DNA of 64,000 nt from CAIMZW01 sp037135095 (GCA_037135095.1 JBAXKZ010000001.1:1-64000); one strand, 5' to 3'; positions 41,541-51,294 are shown, numbered from the stretch's first letter. Program-made: numbers and translations. The notes: generated from the letters alone by a model not told the origin.

Positions 41541-42857
41541 TTAGCCACGTGAGATCACGTGCGCATCAGTTACCGGCATGGTTGCGCTCTCAATTTCAGA
41601 GCCGGCCATCACTGGCAAGTAACTTAAACCAAAATTTGCCGGGCTGGGGTTTAGGAAGATCAAGCCAGCGGAAGTGATCGTACCTTCGGAGGTTAAAGTC
41701 ACCTGGTTAATTCCGGTCATCGGTTTCCAAGTTGCAACTTGCGACCCAACAGCGGTCGCGGTGCCCACTTTCCCGGAAGGAAGCGTCCACCGGATTGCCA
41801 CTCGGATCGATTCGCCGCTGAAGACAAAGGTCGGAGTCGTTCCACCCAAGTTCATGGTTATAACGCCGAGTCTCGGTGCCGGAGTTGCCCATGCAAAATC
41901 AGAGTTAGAAGTTGAAGTCAACGCGCTGCGAAGCGCACCAACTATTGGTTGATCAGAAGTCAGCTCAAGGGCAAAAGGTGTGCTCTCGGCTAAGGAAGGA
42001 AGCAGCAGATCAAAGACGCGGCCGTGCGAAAGGCTCCGTTGATCAAAGCCTAAGGGCGTGAAATCTCCCTCCGCTGAGTGGATCGTCACTTTCAATGAGG
42101 CATCCAAATTACCCGGTGCCAAAATCCTTAGGAAATGGGAGATCGAATTGTTTTTACCAGGAGAATTAGTAACGGCAGGGATTACTAGGGTTGTACTCGG
42201 AGTGAGAATTGGATTTACATAATCCATCCCGATCGATTTCAGCCCCTTATGTTGTTGGTCAAAAAGAAAACTGGAAACTCGCCCCGACCTGGTTAAAGCG
42301 TGAATAACTAGCGAGCTCTCCCCCGGGGCTAGTGCATCTAACGAGATGGCTTTATCTGAATTGGCCTTAACGGAGATGGTCGATTTAATTGGGGTCGGCT
42401 TTGAGGTGTAGATCGTCAATTCAACGATCGCATCGCTCAAACCACTGTTAACCAAATCGAGGCGCGAGGTGCTTGTTATGCCCGCAGAGCCACCCACAAA
42501 CCACTGATCGGAGCCGCCGACCGAACAAATTGCCGAGCCAAACCAATCGCCGGTGAATGAGCTGGTGGTTACCGAAGTGCTCGGATTTCCCGAAACTAAA
42601 AGGGCGGAACCAATTACGTGAAAATCACGGGCACGCGCGGCTATGAATTTGATTGATTTGGTGGTGATACTTCGTACCTTTATTTTTGAAGAGGGCAGGT
42701 GGGCGTAGGTACTTCCGTTTGTACTTAGGCCTGGACAGACGGAGGGTGGGAAGGTCTGATTAACCTCGGCAACTTTCTCTACATGTGGTGTTACATAAGT
42801 AATTCCAAGCGCCAAACCGACTCCGAGTACCGCAACGACCCCTTTAAAGTTCCTCAT
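41541..42857 (-). CDS. DUF5719 family exported protein
   Basis: 438 residues. An N-terminal signal anchor (about 5-25, VVAVLGVGLALGITYVTP) is followed by a long beta-rich extracytoplasmic domain. Segments such as SAICSVGGSDQWFVGGSAGITSTSRLDLVNSGLSDAIVELTIY match the DUF5719 proteins encoded next to the large membrane glycosyltransferase in many actinobacteria. The function is unknown; the fixed neighbourhood suggests a partner of that glycosyltransferase in envelope assembly. It overlaps that gene by 4 bases. The metallopeptidase gene that usually lies between it and DUF3499 is absent. Confidence 0.84.
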   Translation of the reverse strand: MRNFKGVVAVLGVGLALGITYVTPHVEKVAEVNQTFPPSVCPGLSTNGSTYAHLPSSKIKVRSITTKSIKFIAARARDFHVIGSALLVSGNPSTSVTTSSFTGDWFGSAICSVGGSDQWFVGGSAGITSTSRLDLVNSGLSDAIVELTIYTSKPTPIKSTISVKANSDKAISLDALAPGESSLVIHALTRSGRVSSFLFDQQHKGLKSIGMDYVNPILTPSTTLVIPAVTNSPGKNNSISHFLRILAPGNLDASLKVTIHSAEGDFTPLGFDQRSLSHGRVFDLLLPSLAESTPFALELTSDQPIVGALRSALTSTSNSDFAWATPAPRLGVITMNLGGTTPTFVFSGESIRVAIRWTLPSGKVGTATAVGSQVATWKPMTGINQVTLTSEGTITSAGLIFLNPSPANFGLSYLPVMAGSEIESATMPVTDAHVISRG

Positions 42858-45800
42858 ACCAGCTCCTCTATCGGAACTTCTTTACGGCGCCTACCAGCTG
42901 GGAGGGCAAGCACCCCTATGACGAGAAGGGAGATAAATTGAATTGAAAGGAGACCTCGTCGCAACGTGCCATCATGAGAAAGGGATACATCTCCCGATGA
43001 AACAACGGCAAAAGTCGGCAACCCGCTCGGACTTTGGATCACCGGAACTGGCATGCCATTTAAGAGCAGGTGCCACTTTGTATCAAATTTTTCCGCCAAA
43101 GTAATTATTCCAGTCCCGGGAACTTTTACGTTAGCGCCCACATCATTGGAAGCGAGTGAAACTTTATCTCCATGAAGACTGGTAAAAATAAGACGAGTTG
43201 AACTGCCAACTACTCGCCAAATAATTCCGTCTTTCGTTGCTGAACTTCGAGTAAAGCCGCCTTGTCCATCAATTGTTCTAACTAGAATTTGATCAATTGG
43301 GTTTTGCATAAATAAATACTGAATTCCAACTTCACCGATGAGTTTACTTGTGGTGGCGCCGGCACCAGAAACCAGGTCTGCTATGGCACTTTGCACCTCG
43401 TTTGAAGGAGCGACGACAACGTCTGGATCCCCCAGTTCTAAATCCGAACCGCGAGAAATAAAATATTGAACCGAACCGTGACTCTTCCGAAGTACTAAGG
43501 TTTTTGGTTTCGCATCGGTTTCGGCTAATGAGGCAACGAAGGCAGGGATCACTTGGGTTTGCCCGCTTTTTACTAAGGAGTTTGAGCCCGCGGATACCAC
43601 CCAAAAAATTGAACCGACTAACGAAATGATGGTAACTACGCTTACCAGCGCCGAAACAATATGGCCGAAACCAAAGCTTGAATCTCGCAGATTTGGAATT
43701 AATTCATCAGCGGTTTTTAAAATCGGAATCAGAGCTAGGAACTCCGCGAATACTAAGAGCGGGCCAACCCACACATTTGCGCTCGATCCGTGGCCACTAA
43801 TAATTACTGATGAGAGGGCAATAGCAGCGGCCAACAAGCCCGCCGAAGCAGCACCCCAGTTGCGGTGAACCGGCGTCAATAAAGCAATAATTATGAAAAG
43901 TAGGGATGGTGCAACTAACCAAATTGGAGTTCCGGAGAGTCCGCCAGGGTTTAAAAGCATTACCGACCAACGGGTAGCGCTCGAAAGCGGTAGGCCTGGC
44001 TCCAATAAGAAACTAGTTGGGTGCAGCAACATGATCGCCGACCAAGGAAAAGTTGCTAACCACGGCAAGATCAAGAAAGCCAAGCGGCGCTTAACTGTTG
44101 GGGTGAATAAAAATATGATTTTTGAAAGCCAACTTTTTAGCTCACTATCGCTAGACAATTTCCAGACCTTGATTACCGAAACAATTATCAGCCAAAGGTT
44201 GATCAGGCTCCAGAACAGCAGGAATGTGGCGGAGAAGGCAGCAAGCGCTGAAACCAATAATGATGTGGCATAAATTTTCCGCCAAGAGCTGTCGGCTATT
44301 TCAATCCGAAGCGGGACCAAAGAGATCAAAATAGGTCCCAAAAGAATGAGCGCCAAGGTTCCTATCCGGCCTTGATTGATGCTGGACCAGACCACTGGTG
44401 AAAGTGCATAGACAACCCCACCCAAAATCGCAGTTCGAGGTTTTATTGAAAGGCGCTTCATGGATCGATAGGCAATAAAGAAGGCAAGCGGTGGCACTAG
44501 CCAAAAAAACACCGAGATGAATAATGGAAAATTTCCCAGAGTTACTGCCGAAGCAACACCAAGCAGCGCTAGCCAAGTCGGCGACGATGCGCTGCTTCCT
44601 AAGCCAACTAGATGCCAAGATTCAAAATATTTTGAAATCAAATCACGAGCGCCTAGAGGTGAGACCGGAAGCGCGCCACCAGAAATCGCTCCGTAACGGG
44701 ATCGGGAAGCAACGGCAGTTATGACCACCATAAACGCAATGGCGACTAGCAACGGGCGAGACTTTAGGTTCCGTAAACTTCGTCGCGGTTTAGATACCAG
44801 TAACTCTGGATCATCAAACCCTTCCTCGATCAAGCCAATATCTGAATAACTTTGCGAGATTTGTGGCTCTTCGAAATCTGAATTTGGCTTAAAGTCGTGC
44901 AGCAGTAAATTACTCATTCGTTCAAAGGTGGCGCGGAATTGTTGCGAACGTGGCGGGATGAAACGAGTCACCGCTCGTGCGGAGATCATGCGATTGTGAC
45001 GGCGTAACCGTCGGCCTTGAATAAGATCGGCTGGCTTAACGAGCAATAAGACAACGGCAGCTAGCTCATCGCCAGCATAACCGGGCAACTTCGCAAGTAA
45101 ATTAACAAGTGCCCGAAAACCACTAGAAACAACTAGTTGTAGGGCAAGCCAGGGCAAAATCCACCAGGAAGAATTGGCCAAGAGCACATAAGCTGCATTT
45201 CGTCGATCGAGGAGTAGCGGCCGGTGAAGGAATGCTTCCGAAACATCTACAGTACGACGCTCGTTCGCTGCAGCTTCGGCATGGAAGGCGAGCGCAGAAG
45301 TGACACAGATGGCGGAAAAACCAGCGACGTGAGTTCGCCAACCTAGATCGACATCATCGCGAAAGAGTTCAAGATTTGGATCGAAGCCACCGATATCTTC
45401 AAAGACCGAACGCTTAGCTAGCATCGCAGCAGTGCTAACTGAAAGCACCTCATTATTATTGCCATCGTGTTGACCTTGATCTTGTTCGCGTCGTTCTAAT
45501 CCGGTCCACCGGGCACCGTTGCCGGCAATTGTTATGCCAACTTCGAGCAGATGGTTGCGGTCATACCAACCTCGCAATTTTGGACCAGCGATCGCTACGT
45601 TTGGTCGATCGGCAACCGCTTCCAATAAATTTTCCAGCGCATCATGCGCCGGGGCGCAATCATCATGAATGAACCACAGCCACTCTTCTAATGCAGCTTC
45701 ATCGCCGCTAATTGAAGTGATGGCTGGATACTCAAAGAGAGCTTGATCGATTGCGCTTCCGAAACCTACATCTCGACCCACCGATAGGACTTTTATTCCG

Positions 45801-45964
45801 GAACGTTTAAGGAAAGTTGCCGATTGGTCGATTGAGCCAGTGTCTACTGCAAGAATTCGATCCGCTGGCCTACTTTGATTGGCGAGAGCAGCAATCACAT
45901 CTGGAATCCAGGTAGCGCCATCGTGAGCGACGACTATCGCTGTTACAAAAAACTTGTCGCTCAT
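42854..45964 (-). CDS. Giant membrane glycosyltransferase (GT2 domain plus multi-span region)
   Basis: 1036 residues. The N-terminal 280 residues are a GT-A fold GT2 domain (VTAIVVAHDGATWIPDVIAALANQSRPADRILAVDTGS, WFIHDDCAP for the metal-binding DDx motif, and LELFRDDVDLGWRTHVAG). A linker follows and then at least a dozen transmembrane helices up to about 800, with a final extracytoplasmic stretch and one C-terminal helix. It probably builds or flips a lipid-linked cell-wall glycan such as an arabinan or rhamnan precursor. It belongs to the conserved whiB2-GT2-DUF5719-DUF3499-manB block. Donor and product are unknown. Confidence 0.88.
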   Translation of the reverse strand: MSDKFFVTAIVVAHDGATWIPDVIAALANQSRPADRILAVDTGSIDQSATFLKRSGIKVLSVGRDVGFGSAIDQALFEYPAITSISGDEAALEEWLWFIHDDCAPAHDALENLLEAVADRPNVAIAGPKLRGWYDRNHLLEVGITIAGNGARWTGLERREQDQGQHDGNNNEVLSVSTAAMLAKRSVFEDIGGFDPNLELFRDDVDLGWRTHVAGFSAICVTSALAFHAEAAANERRTVDVSEAFLHRPLLLDRRNAAYVLLANSSWWILPWLALQLVVSSGFRALVNLLAKLPGYAGDELAAVVLLLVKPADLIQGRRLRRHNRMISARAVTRFIPPRSQQFRATFERMSNLLLHDFKPNSDFEEPQISQSYSDIGLIEEGFDDPELLVSKPRRSLRNLKSRPLLVAIAFMVVITAVASRSRYGAISGGALPVSPLGARDLISKYFESWHLVGLGSSASSPTWLALLGVASAVTLGNFPLFISVFFWLVPPLAFFIAYRSMKRLSIKPRTAILGGVVYALSPVVWSSINQGRIGTLALILLGPILISLVPLRIEIADSSWRKIYATSLLVSALAAFSATFLLFWSLINLWLIIVSVIKVWKLSSDSELKSWLSKIIFLFTPTVKRRLAFLILPWLATFPWSAIMLLHPTSFLLEPGLPLSSATRWSVMLLNPGGLSGTPIWLVAPSLLFIIIALLTPVHRNWGAASAGLLAAAIALSSVIISGHGSSANVWVGPLLVFAEFLALIPILKTADELIPNLRDSSFGFGHIVSALVSVVTIISLVGSIFWVVSAGSNSLVKSGQTQVIPAFVASLAETDAKPKTLVLRKSHGSVQYFISRGSDLELGDPDVVVAPSNEVQSAIADLVSGAGATTSKLIGEVGIQYLFMQNPIDQILVRTIDGQGGFTRSSATKDGIIWRVVGSSTRLIFTSLHGDKVSLASNDVGANVKVPGTGIITLAEKFDTKWHLLLNGMPVPVIQSPSGLPTFAVVSSGDVSLSHDGTLRRGLLSIQFISLLVIGVLALPAGRRRKEVPIEELV

Positions 45965-46046
45965 TTAGATCACCAACTAAGTTTTCGGCCAGACCTATGG
46001 CGGCGGATAGAACGCTGAAAGTCTATATAGGTATTGCGATCTTAAT

Positions 46047-46322
46047 TTAAGCGGTACGGCGCTTTAAACGGCGACGCTCACGCTCGGATAGTCCACCCCA
46101 GATGCCAAAGCGTTCATCGTGAGCCAAGGCATATTCCAAACATTCGGAGCGAACATCACACGAGAGACAGACCCGCTTTGCCTCACGAGTGGAACCACCC
46201 TTTTCTGGAAAAAAAGCTTCCGGATCGGTTTGGGCGCACAATGCATGCTCTTGCCACGATGGCTCCATGCCACCAGATCCAGGGTGTCCGCCTTCAATGG
46301 TCAAGGGGCGAATTTCTGACAT
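46047..46322 (-). CDS. whiB2: WhiB2/WhmD-type regulator
   Basis: 91 residues. Cys29, Cys52, Cys55 and Cys61 bind the [4Fe-4S] cluster; the core WQEHALCAQTDPEAFFPEKGGSTREAKRVCLSCDVRSECLEYALAHDERFGIWGGLSERERRRLKRRTA is nearly that of mycobacterial WhiB2, ending in the basic DNA-contact tail. WhiB2/WhmD is needed for septation and division. GAGGAGAATT lies 9 bases before the ATG. It heads the minus-strand envelope block with the giant glycosyltransferase 82 bases downstream. No second gene lies in the 129 bases upstream, which show only AT-rich promoter-like DNA. Confidence 0.93.
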   Translation of the reverse strand: MSEIRPLTIEGGHPGSGGMEPSWQEHALCAQTDPEAFFPEKGGSTREAKRVCLSCDVRSECLEYALAHDERFGIWGGLSERERRRLKRRTA

Positions 46323-46451
46323 CGTGAATTCTCCTCAAGGGCCGGGCTACCAGATTTGGTAACTTCTAATAGGTGAATTACACGCGTGTTATTCCAGTTA
46401 GTCAAGTCCACGAGAGCCAAAATTTGCACTTTTAGGCGAGTATTTTACGAA

Positions 46452-47423
46452 TTAGAAACCAAAGTAAGTGAAATCAGCCATAGTCGCAGCTGGCACTTTG
46501 AAATTTTCGGCGACGAAACAATTTCGCAATATGGAGCCATCGCCGATAATTGCACCGTTGCCAATTATCGAACCATCAATTACGCAATTGGATTCAACAA
46601 TGGAGCGGGCTCCAATGACACACCCATTTACTAGCGCGGTGGTCGGGCTAACCATGGCGCCAGGGAGAACTAATGAGCCAGATTCATGGTCTGGAACTGC
46701 CGATGAGTAAATCTCGCCCAAAACTAAGTCTTGTGAAGCTTTTAAAAGAGCGGCTGGAGTGCCGATATCCAACCAATATGAATTATCTATGAAGCCGTAA
46801 ACGCCATAATTCGTTGAAACCAAAGTGGGAAAAATTTCGCGTTCCACGCTAACAACTTTATTGGCCGGAATCTGATCAAAGAGATCCCGATTAAAAATAT
46901 AACAACCGGCGTTGATAATGTTTGTTGGCGGATTTTCCATTTTTTCATTAAAAGCAATTACCCGCTGCTCTTCATCGAGTTCTACCGCACCAAACGGCCG
47001 GGCATCAACTACGCTCGTTAAATATAGAGTGAGGTCGGCCTTGTTGGTTTGGTGAAAATCAATTTGACCCACCAAATCGTGACCGCTTAATACATCGCCA
47101 TTAAATATCACAACCGGTCCCTCCCCGGTAAGCGATTTGCTGGCGTTTAGGATCGCTCCCCCAGTTCCGAGCGGAGTGCTCTCAACCGCATATTTAACGC
47201 TGATTCCGAAGCTTGAACCATCGCCGAAATAAGGTTCGAATACTTCGGCGAGAAAAGCAGTCGCCAAGACAATTTCTGAGACCCCAGCCTCTCTGGCGCG
47301 AACTATCTGATGTTCAATAAATGGAACTCCGGCAACTAGCAACATTGGTTTCGGAACCTTAAGAGTTAACGGCTGCAATCTGGTTCCAAAGCCGCCTACT
47401 AAAAGAATTGCGGAGAGGCTCAT
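46452..47423 (-). CDS. NDP-sugar pyrophosphorylase, mannose-1-phosphate guanylyltransferase-like
   Basis: 323 residues from ATG 47423; GTG 47438 is possible but overlaps the upstream gene. Nucleotidyltransferase motif LLVGGFGTRLQPLTLKVPKPML, the IFNGDVLSGHDL metal site and ESTPLGTGGAI, followed by a C-terminal left-handed beta-helix (GCVIGARSIVESNCVIDGSIIGNGAIIGDGS). Position beside whiB2 and the manB block corresponds to Rv3264c, a GDP-mannose pyrophosphorylase, making this activity most likely. Glucose-1-phosphate thymidylyl- or uridylyl-transferase activity cannot be excluded from sequence. Confidence 0.85.
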   Translation of the reverse strand: MSLSAILLVGGFGTRLQPLTLKVPKPMLLVAGVPFIEHQIVRAREAGVSEIVLATAFLAEVFEPYFGDGSSFGISVKYAVESTPLGTGGAILNASKSLTGEGPVVIFNGDVLSGHDLVGQIDFHQTNKADLTLYLTSVVDARPFGAVELDEEQRVIAFNEKMENPPTNIINAGCYIFNRDLFDQIPANKVVSVEREIFPTLVSTNYGVYGFIDNSYWLDIGTPAALLKASQDLVLGEIYSSAVPDHESGSLVLPGAMVSPTTALVNGCVIGARSIVESNCVIDGSIIGNGAIIGDGSILRNCFVAENFKVPAATMADFTYFGF

Positions 47424-47427
47424 CTTT

Positions 47428-48459
47428 TCAGCGCTCACTAATTCTCTGGGCTGCCGTTCTGATGGCTTCGTCGGTCGCGGTTAGTGCGACTCGAATGTGC
47501 GAACTTCCGCTAGCGCCATAAAAATGTCCCGGTGTCGCCAAGATCCCAAATTGCGCTAACCATGAAACCGATTCCCAATCGCTCTCGCCTCGAGTGCACC
47601 AGATGTACAAACCGGCTTCGGTGTATTCGACTTTGAATCCCGCCGCTTCCAAGACTGGCTGCAAGAGCGCTCGGCGTGCTCGATAACGCTCGGCCTGAAG
47701 AGCTACGTGGGTTTCATCCGCGAGCGCTACAACCATGGCTCGTTGAACTGGGAGCGGAACCATCATTCCGGCATGCTTTCGGAGTTCTCGAATTTTCGCG
47801 ATCAAACTGGGATCGCCCACAATTAGTCCGGCGCGGTATCCGGCAAGATTTGATCGCTTTGATAATGAGTGAACAGCCAACAAGTTTTGATTATCGCCAG
47901 CAGCAAGTTTTAAAATGGATGTTGCAGATTTTGAATCTGGAAAACTTATGTAGCACTCATCGCTTGCAATGACCGTTCCAGTTCGGCGGGAGTAGGCAAT
48001 GACCTCGGATAATTCCGCTTCCGAATGAACCCGCCCAGTTGGATTTGAAGGCGAGTTAATCCACGCTAATTGGGCCGTTGGCCAATCTTTCGCATCAATA
48101 TCCACTGCGAGCGCCTCGGCACTGGCGATCATGGCACCCACTAAATATGTGGGGTAAGCAATTTCTGGGTAGAGAACCACTTTTGATTGAAGGATTGTTG
48201 GCAGCCATGCAACCAACTCTTTAGAGCCGATAGTTGGCAGCACATCAAAGTCGCCCGTAGCCCCAAGCACTTGACTAGCCCATACTCGCATCGCTGCCCG
48301 TAGTTCTGGCGTTCCGATAGTCACTGGATAGCCAGGCGCGTTTGAAGCGGCGGCGAATTCTTTTTGAATAAATTCTGGCGTTGGATCTACTGGTGTCCCT
48401 TGGGAAAGGTCGATAATGCCATCGGGATGGCTTCTAGCCTTTTCGCCGATGGGCGCCAA
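47428..48459 (-). CDS. dapC: DapC-like succinyldiaminopimelate aminotransferase (start uncertain)
   Basis: 343 residues from TTG 48459, the only canonical start in frame. Class I aminotransferase: GIIDLSQGTPVDPTP, WINSPSNPTGRVHSEAEL, IASDECYISF and the PLP lysine in HSLSKRSNLAGYRAGLIVG. DapC makes N-succinyl-diaminopimelate for lysine and peptidoglycan. The family's conserved N-terminal block PDFPWDALAP is encoded in frame just upstream of the TTG, and between an in-frame TAA and that block there is no ATG/GTG/TTG. The true start may therefore be ATC at 48487-48489, three bases after the ferredoxin stop. Coupled with fdxA as in Rv1177-Rv1178. Confidence 0.82.
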   Translation of the reverse strand: MAPIGEKARSHPDGIIDLSQGTPVDPTPEFIQKEFAAASNAPGYPVTIGTPELRAAMRVWASQVLGATGDFDVLPTIGSKELVAWLPTILQSKVVLYPEIAYPTYLVGAMIASAEALAVDIDAKDWPTAQLAWINSPSNPTGRVHSEAELSEVIAYSRRTGTVIASDECYISFPDSKSATSILKLAAGDNQNLLAVHSLSKRSNLAGYRAGLIVGDPSLIAKIRELRKHAGMMVPLPVQRAMVVALADETHVALQAERYRARRALLQPVLEAAGFKVEYTEAGLYIWCTRGESDWESVSWLAQFGILATPGHFYGASGSSHIRVALTATDEAIRTAAQRISER

Positions 48460-48491
48460 GGCATCCCAAGGGAAATCAGGAAGCTTGATTG

Positions 48492-48815
48492 CTACTCGCC
48501 GGCTTTAATTGGCAAGGCAGAGATCAGGGCGTGATCGGTTCCAGTTGAACCAACTTTGCCAGCACCACCAGGGGAACCGAGTTCGACAAAAAATTCGCTG
48601 TTGGCAGCGCCATACTCTTTCCAAGCTGCCGGGACATCATCTTCGTAATAGATCGCCTCAACGGGGCAGACTGGCTCGCAGGCGCCACAATCCACGCACT
48701 CATCGGGTTGGATATAGAGCATTCGCGCGCCTTCATAAATGCAATCAACGGGACACTCTTCGATACAGGATTTGTCCTTAACGTCAACGCAAGGTTCGGC
48801 AATTATGTAAGTCAC
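48492..48815 (-). CDS. fdxA: Ferredoxin, 7Fe type (FdxA/FdxC-like)
   Basis: 107 residues, GTG start with AAGGAG about 5 bases upstream. Two cluster-binding motifs: CVDVKDKSCIEECPVDC (the 3Fe-4S/4Fe-4S arrangement of seven-iron ferredoxins) and CVDCGACEPVCPVEAI. The following YYEDDVPAAWKEYGAANSEFF is the standard actinobacterial FdxA/FdxC continuation. It carries electrons to cytochromes P450 or other oxidoreductases; no partner is nearby. It is upstream of the DapC-like gene on the same transcript, a conserved actinobacterial pair. Confidence 0.94.
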   Translation of the reverse strand: MTYIIAEPCVDVKDKSCIEECPVDCIYEGARMLYIQPDECVDCGACEPVCPVEAIYYEDDVPAAWKEYGAANSEFFVELGSPGGAGKVGSTGTDHALISALPIKAGE

Positions 48816-48899
48816 GTTACTCCTTCACTTACTTCGACATTTTCAACTGGTTAGCACTTGATGGAAGGGTACAGAATAGAGCCACGAAGTTCGCAACTT

Positions 48900-48905
48900 T
48901 ATAAT
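48900..48905 (+). promoter_or_regulatory. Consensus -10 box (TATAAT) upstream of the GNAT gene
   Basis: TATAAT lies 53 bases upstream of the ATG at 48959. A good -35 is not visible at 17-18 bases. The mRNA would have a normal leader with AAGG/GGTGG sites. Confidence 0.45.
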
Positions 48906-48958
48906 GGTGCTAGATCTCTCATTTTCTTCCAATTCCGCACAGGAAGGCAAGGTGGCCG

Positions 48959-49888
48959 ATGAACCTCCCAGCCCAGACTGATATCGGCTCTAAGGTCACT
49001 GTGCGCTTACACGACCCAGAGGGCGGTTATCGGGACATTCTTGGCATCCTCGAAACCACAACCGCCGTACGTAAGCGCAGCGGTGAACTAGCCCATTTTG
49101 ACCCCGCAAAGATCCATATTTGGAAGATCATCCCGACCATCAACCACAGCGCCGGTACTGGTGCCCCGCTCTCCCTTCGAATCGCCGAATTAGAAGAGGC
49201 AGCGGCCGCAACCTGGCCAGCGGCCGAGAGCGTTGATTTCGGTGGTTGGCGTTACCGAACCTCTGAAGGATTCACCTTTAGAGCAAATTCCATTCTTCCA
49301 ATCGGCAAGGCGCCGCTTGGCGAGCCGCCCTTCGGACTCGAGGCGGCCACCTCCCATGCGATTGCCTACTTTAAGGAGCGCGGGCTCCTCCCCGCTTTTC
49401 ACCTGCCACTTCCTGGTTTTGGCGCTTTGGACCAATATCTCGCCGATTGCGGGTGGGAGTTAACGGTTGAAGCCCACGTAATGATCGCCGATCGCGCGGA
49501 GCTTAAATTTTCGAACGAACCATTGGAGTTTTGGATCGGCACAGCTCCCACTCCGGCTTGGCTAAGCGTTCAAGGTGAGGACCGAGCTGGCCCGATCATG
49601 AGCCGGTACCCAGCCAAATACGTCGGGCTTCGAGTGGCCGACCAAGATGTCGCCGTCGGAAGGTTGGCTGAAGCCGATGGCTGGGCAATCCTTACCCGAA
49701 TTTTTGTTAAACCAGAATTTCGCGGACGCGGTTTTGGTGCGGCGGTAATCAAAGAATTGGTTAGCCAAAGCGGTTGCGAAAAGATTGCACTTCAAGTGGA
49801 TATCAGTAATCTGCCCGCTATTGATCTCTATAAAAAAATGGGCTTCCGAGTTCATCACAATTACCGCTATCGAACCTGGAGAAGGTGA
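48959..49888 (+). CDS. GNAT-family N-acetyltransferase with N-terminal accessory domain
   Basis: 309 residues. The N-terminal region (about 8-60, VTVRLHDPEGGYRDILGILETTTAVRKRSGELAHFDPAKIHIWKIIP) is an SH3-like barrel found with actinobacterial GNAT proteins beside fdxA-dapC. The C-terminal half is GNAT: VAVGRLAEADGWAILTRIFVKPEFRGRGFGAAVIKELV with the acetyl-CoA P-loop RGRGFG near residue 256, then LQVDISNLPAIDLYKKMGF. The substrate is unknown; small-molecule or protein acetylation are both possible. It is upstream of cysS and its stop overlaps a possible GTG start of that gene. Confidence 0.85.
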   Translation: MNLPAQTDIGSKVTVRLHDPEGGYRDILGILETTTAVRKRSGELAHFDPAKIHIWKIIPTINHSAGTGAPLSLRIAELEEAAAATWPAAESVDFGGWRYRTSEGFTFRANSILPIGKAPLGEPPFGLEAATSHAIAYFKERGLLPAFHLPLPGFGALDQYLADCGWELTVEAHVMIADRAELKFSNEPLEFWIGTAPTPAWLSVQGEDRAGPIMSRYPAKYVGLRVADQDVAVGRLAEADGWAILTRIFVKPEFRGRGFGAAVIKELVSQSGCEKIALQVDISNLPAIDLYKKMGFRVHHNYRYRTWRR

Positions 49889-49893
49889 TTCGA

Positions 49894-51294
49894 ATGGCTG
49901 GATTGCAAATTTACGACACCATGAGTCGGCAACTTGAAACGATAACTCCCGGCCAGAGTGGGCTTGTGCGCATTTACTGTTGCGGTCCAACCGTTTACCG
50001 AGATGCACACGTAGGAAATCTTCGAACCTTTTTGTTGAGTGACCTTGTGGTGAGAACTTTAAAGATCCGGGGGATAAAAAGTCATCTAGTTCAAAACATC
50101 ACTGACGTTGGCCACATGAGCGATGACTTCATTGCAGAAGACAAAATGTTGAGTGCCGCGCAGAAAGAAAATCTTGATCCATTTGCAATTGCGATCGAAT
50201 ATGAAAATCGCTATCACCGAGATTTAGCACGGCTCAATATAAATCCGGCACAGGAATATCCTCGAGCCAGCGAATCGATCGCCCTGATGCAGGATTTAAT
50301 CGCGAAATTAATTGAACTCGATTGTGCGTATGTAGGGAGTGATAACACCGTTTACTTTGCCGCTCAATCCTTTCTTTCATATGGCGCCCTGAGTGGAAAC
50401 AAACTATCCGCGCTAAAGCCTGGCCATCGCTACGAATATCAGGAAGATAGTGATGGCAAGAAATTCCATGCTGATTGGGCGCTTTGGAAGGCGGCCGGAA
50501 GTAGGACTGAAATGGTCTGGCCGTCTCCTTGGGGGTTGGGCTTTCCGGGTTGGCATATTGAGTGCAGTGCAATGTCGTTGCACTTCTTGCATGACCATAT
50601 TGACCTTCATATCGGCGGGATTGACTTGAGATTCCCGCATCATGAGAATGAGCGGGCACAATCGAATTCAATTTTGAGAAACAAAGAGGCTGTTAGCCAC
50701 TGGATGCATGGCGAACACCTGCTCTTCGAGGGCCGAAAAATGTCCAAGAGCGCGGGCAACGTGGTCTTACTTTCGGACCTAACAGAACGCGGGTTCGATC
50801 AGCTTGCACTTCGATTCTGTTTCTTAGAAAATCGTTATCGAAGTCAGATGGATCTCTCTTGGGAATCAATTGCAGCTGCCAACTCAACTTTGAATCGATG
50901 GCGAACCAAGATCAGCCAATGGGAAACCGCTGATTCGCCAATTTCCAGCGCTGCAACTGAATTAATTGAATTGATCTATCAGGATGCCGAAGATGATTTG
51001 GATACGACACGAGCCCTTCAGCGACTTCGATCGTTAGAGCGGGATGAAAATTTTGCTAACGCTGATAAGGCTTCAATCTTCTTGGCCGCTGATGAGATTC
51101 TGGGCTTAGATTTAAATCGAAAACCGGTTGAAACCACTTTGACCACTGATCAAAGTGACCTTCTTGAACGGCGCGCTGCCGCCCGAGCCGCTAAGGATTT
51201 TGCCCTAAGCGATAAGTTGCGCGATGAGCTATCAAGAATTGGAATCCACGTTAGGGACACCGCGGTCGGTCAAGAGTGGGAAGCGATTATTTAA
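49894..51294 (+). CDS. cysS: Cysteinyl-tRNA synthetase
   Basis: 466 residues from ATG 49894, with AGAAGG 8 bases upstream; a GTG at 49885 adds three codons. Class I signature HVGN (HIGH variant) in VYRDAHVGNLRTFLLSDLV and KMSKSAGNVV. Zinc ligands are the Cys of CCGPTVY, HIECSAMS and the PHHENERAQS His/Glu. The C-terminal anticodon-binding domain ending KDFALSDKLRDELSRIGIHVRDTAVGQEW is present, which separates it from MshC, the shorter mycothiol ligase of the same family. It charges tRNA-Cys. Confidence 0.92.
   Translation: MAGLQIYDTMSRQLETITPGQSGLVRIYCCGPTVYRDAHVGNLRTFLLSDLVVRTLKIRGIKSHLVQNITDVGHMSDDFIAEDKMLSAAQKENLDPFAIAIEYENRYHRDLARLNINPAQEYPRASESIALMQDLIAKLIELDCAYVGSDNTVYFAAQSFLSYGALSGNKLSALKPGHRYEYQEDSDGKKFHADWALWKAAGSRTEMVWPSPWGLGFPGWHIECSAMSLHFLHDHIDLHIGGIDLRFPHHENERAQSNSILRNKEAVSHWMHGEHLLFEGRKMSKSAGNVVLLSDLTERGFDQLALRFCFLENRYRSQMDLSWESIAAANSTLNRWRTKISQWETADSPISSAATELIELIYQDAEDDLDTTRALQRLRSLERDENFANADKASIFLAADEILGLDLNRKPVETTLTTDQSDLLERRAAARAAKDFALSDKLRDELSRIGIHVRDTAVGQEWEAII

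Noticed and set aside
49894..51294. MshC (mycothiol cysteine ligase) instead of CysS
   Set aside because: The C-terminal anticodon-binding domain with the KLRDEL...GQEW end is present, which MshC lacks.
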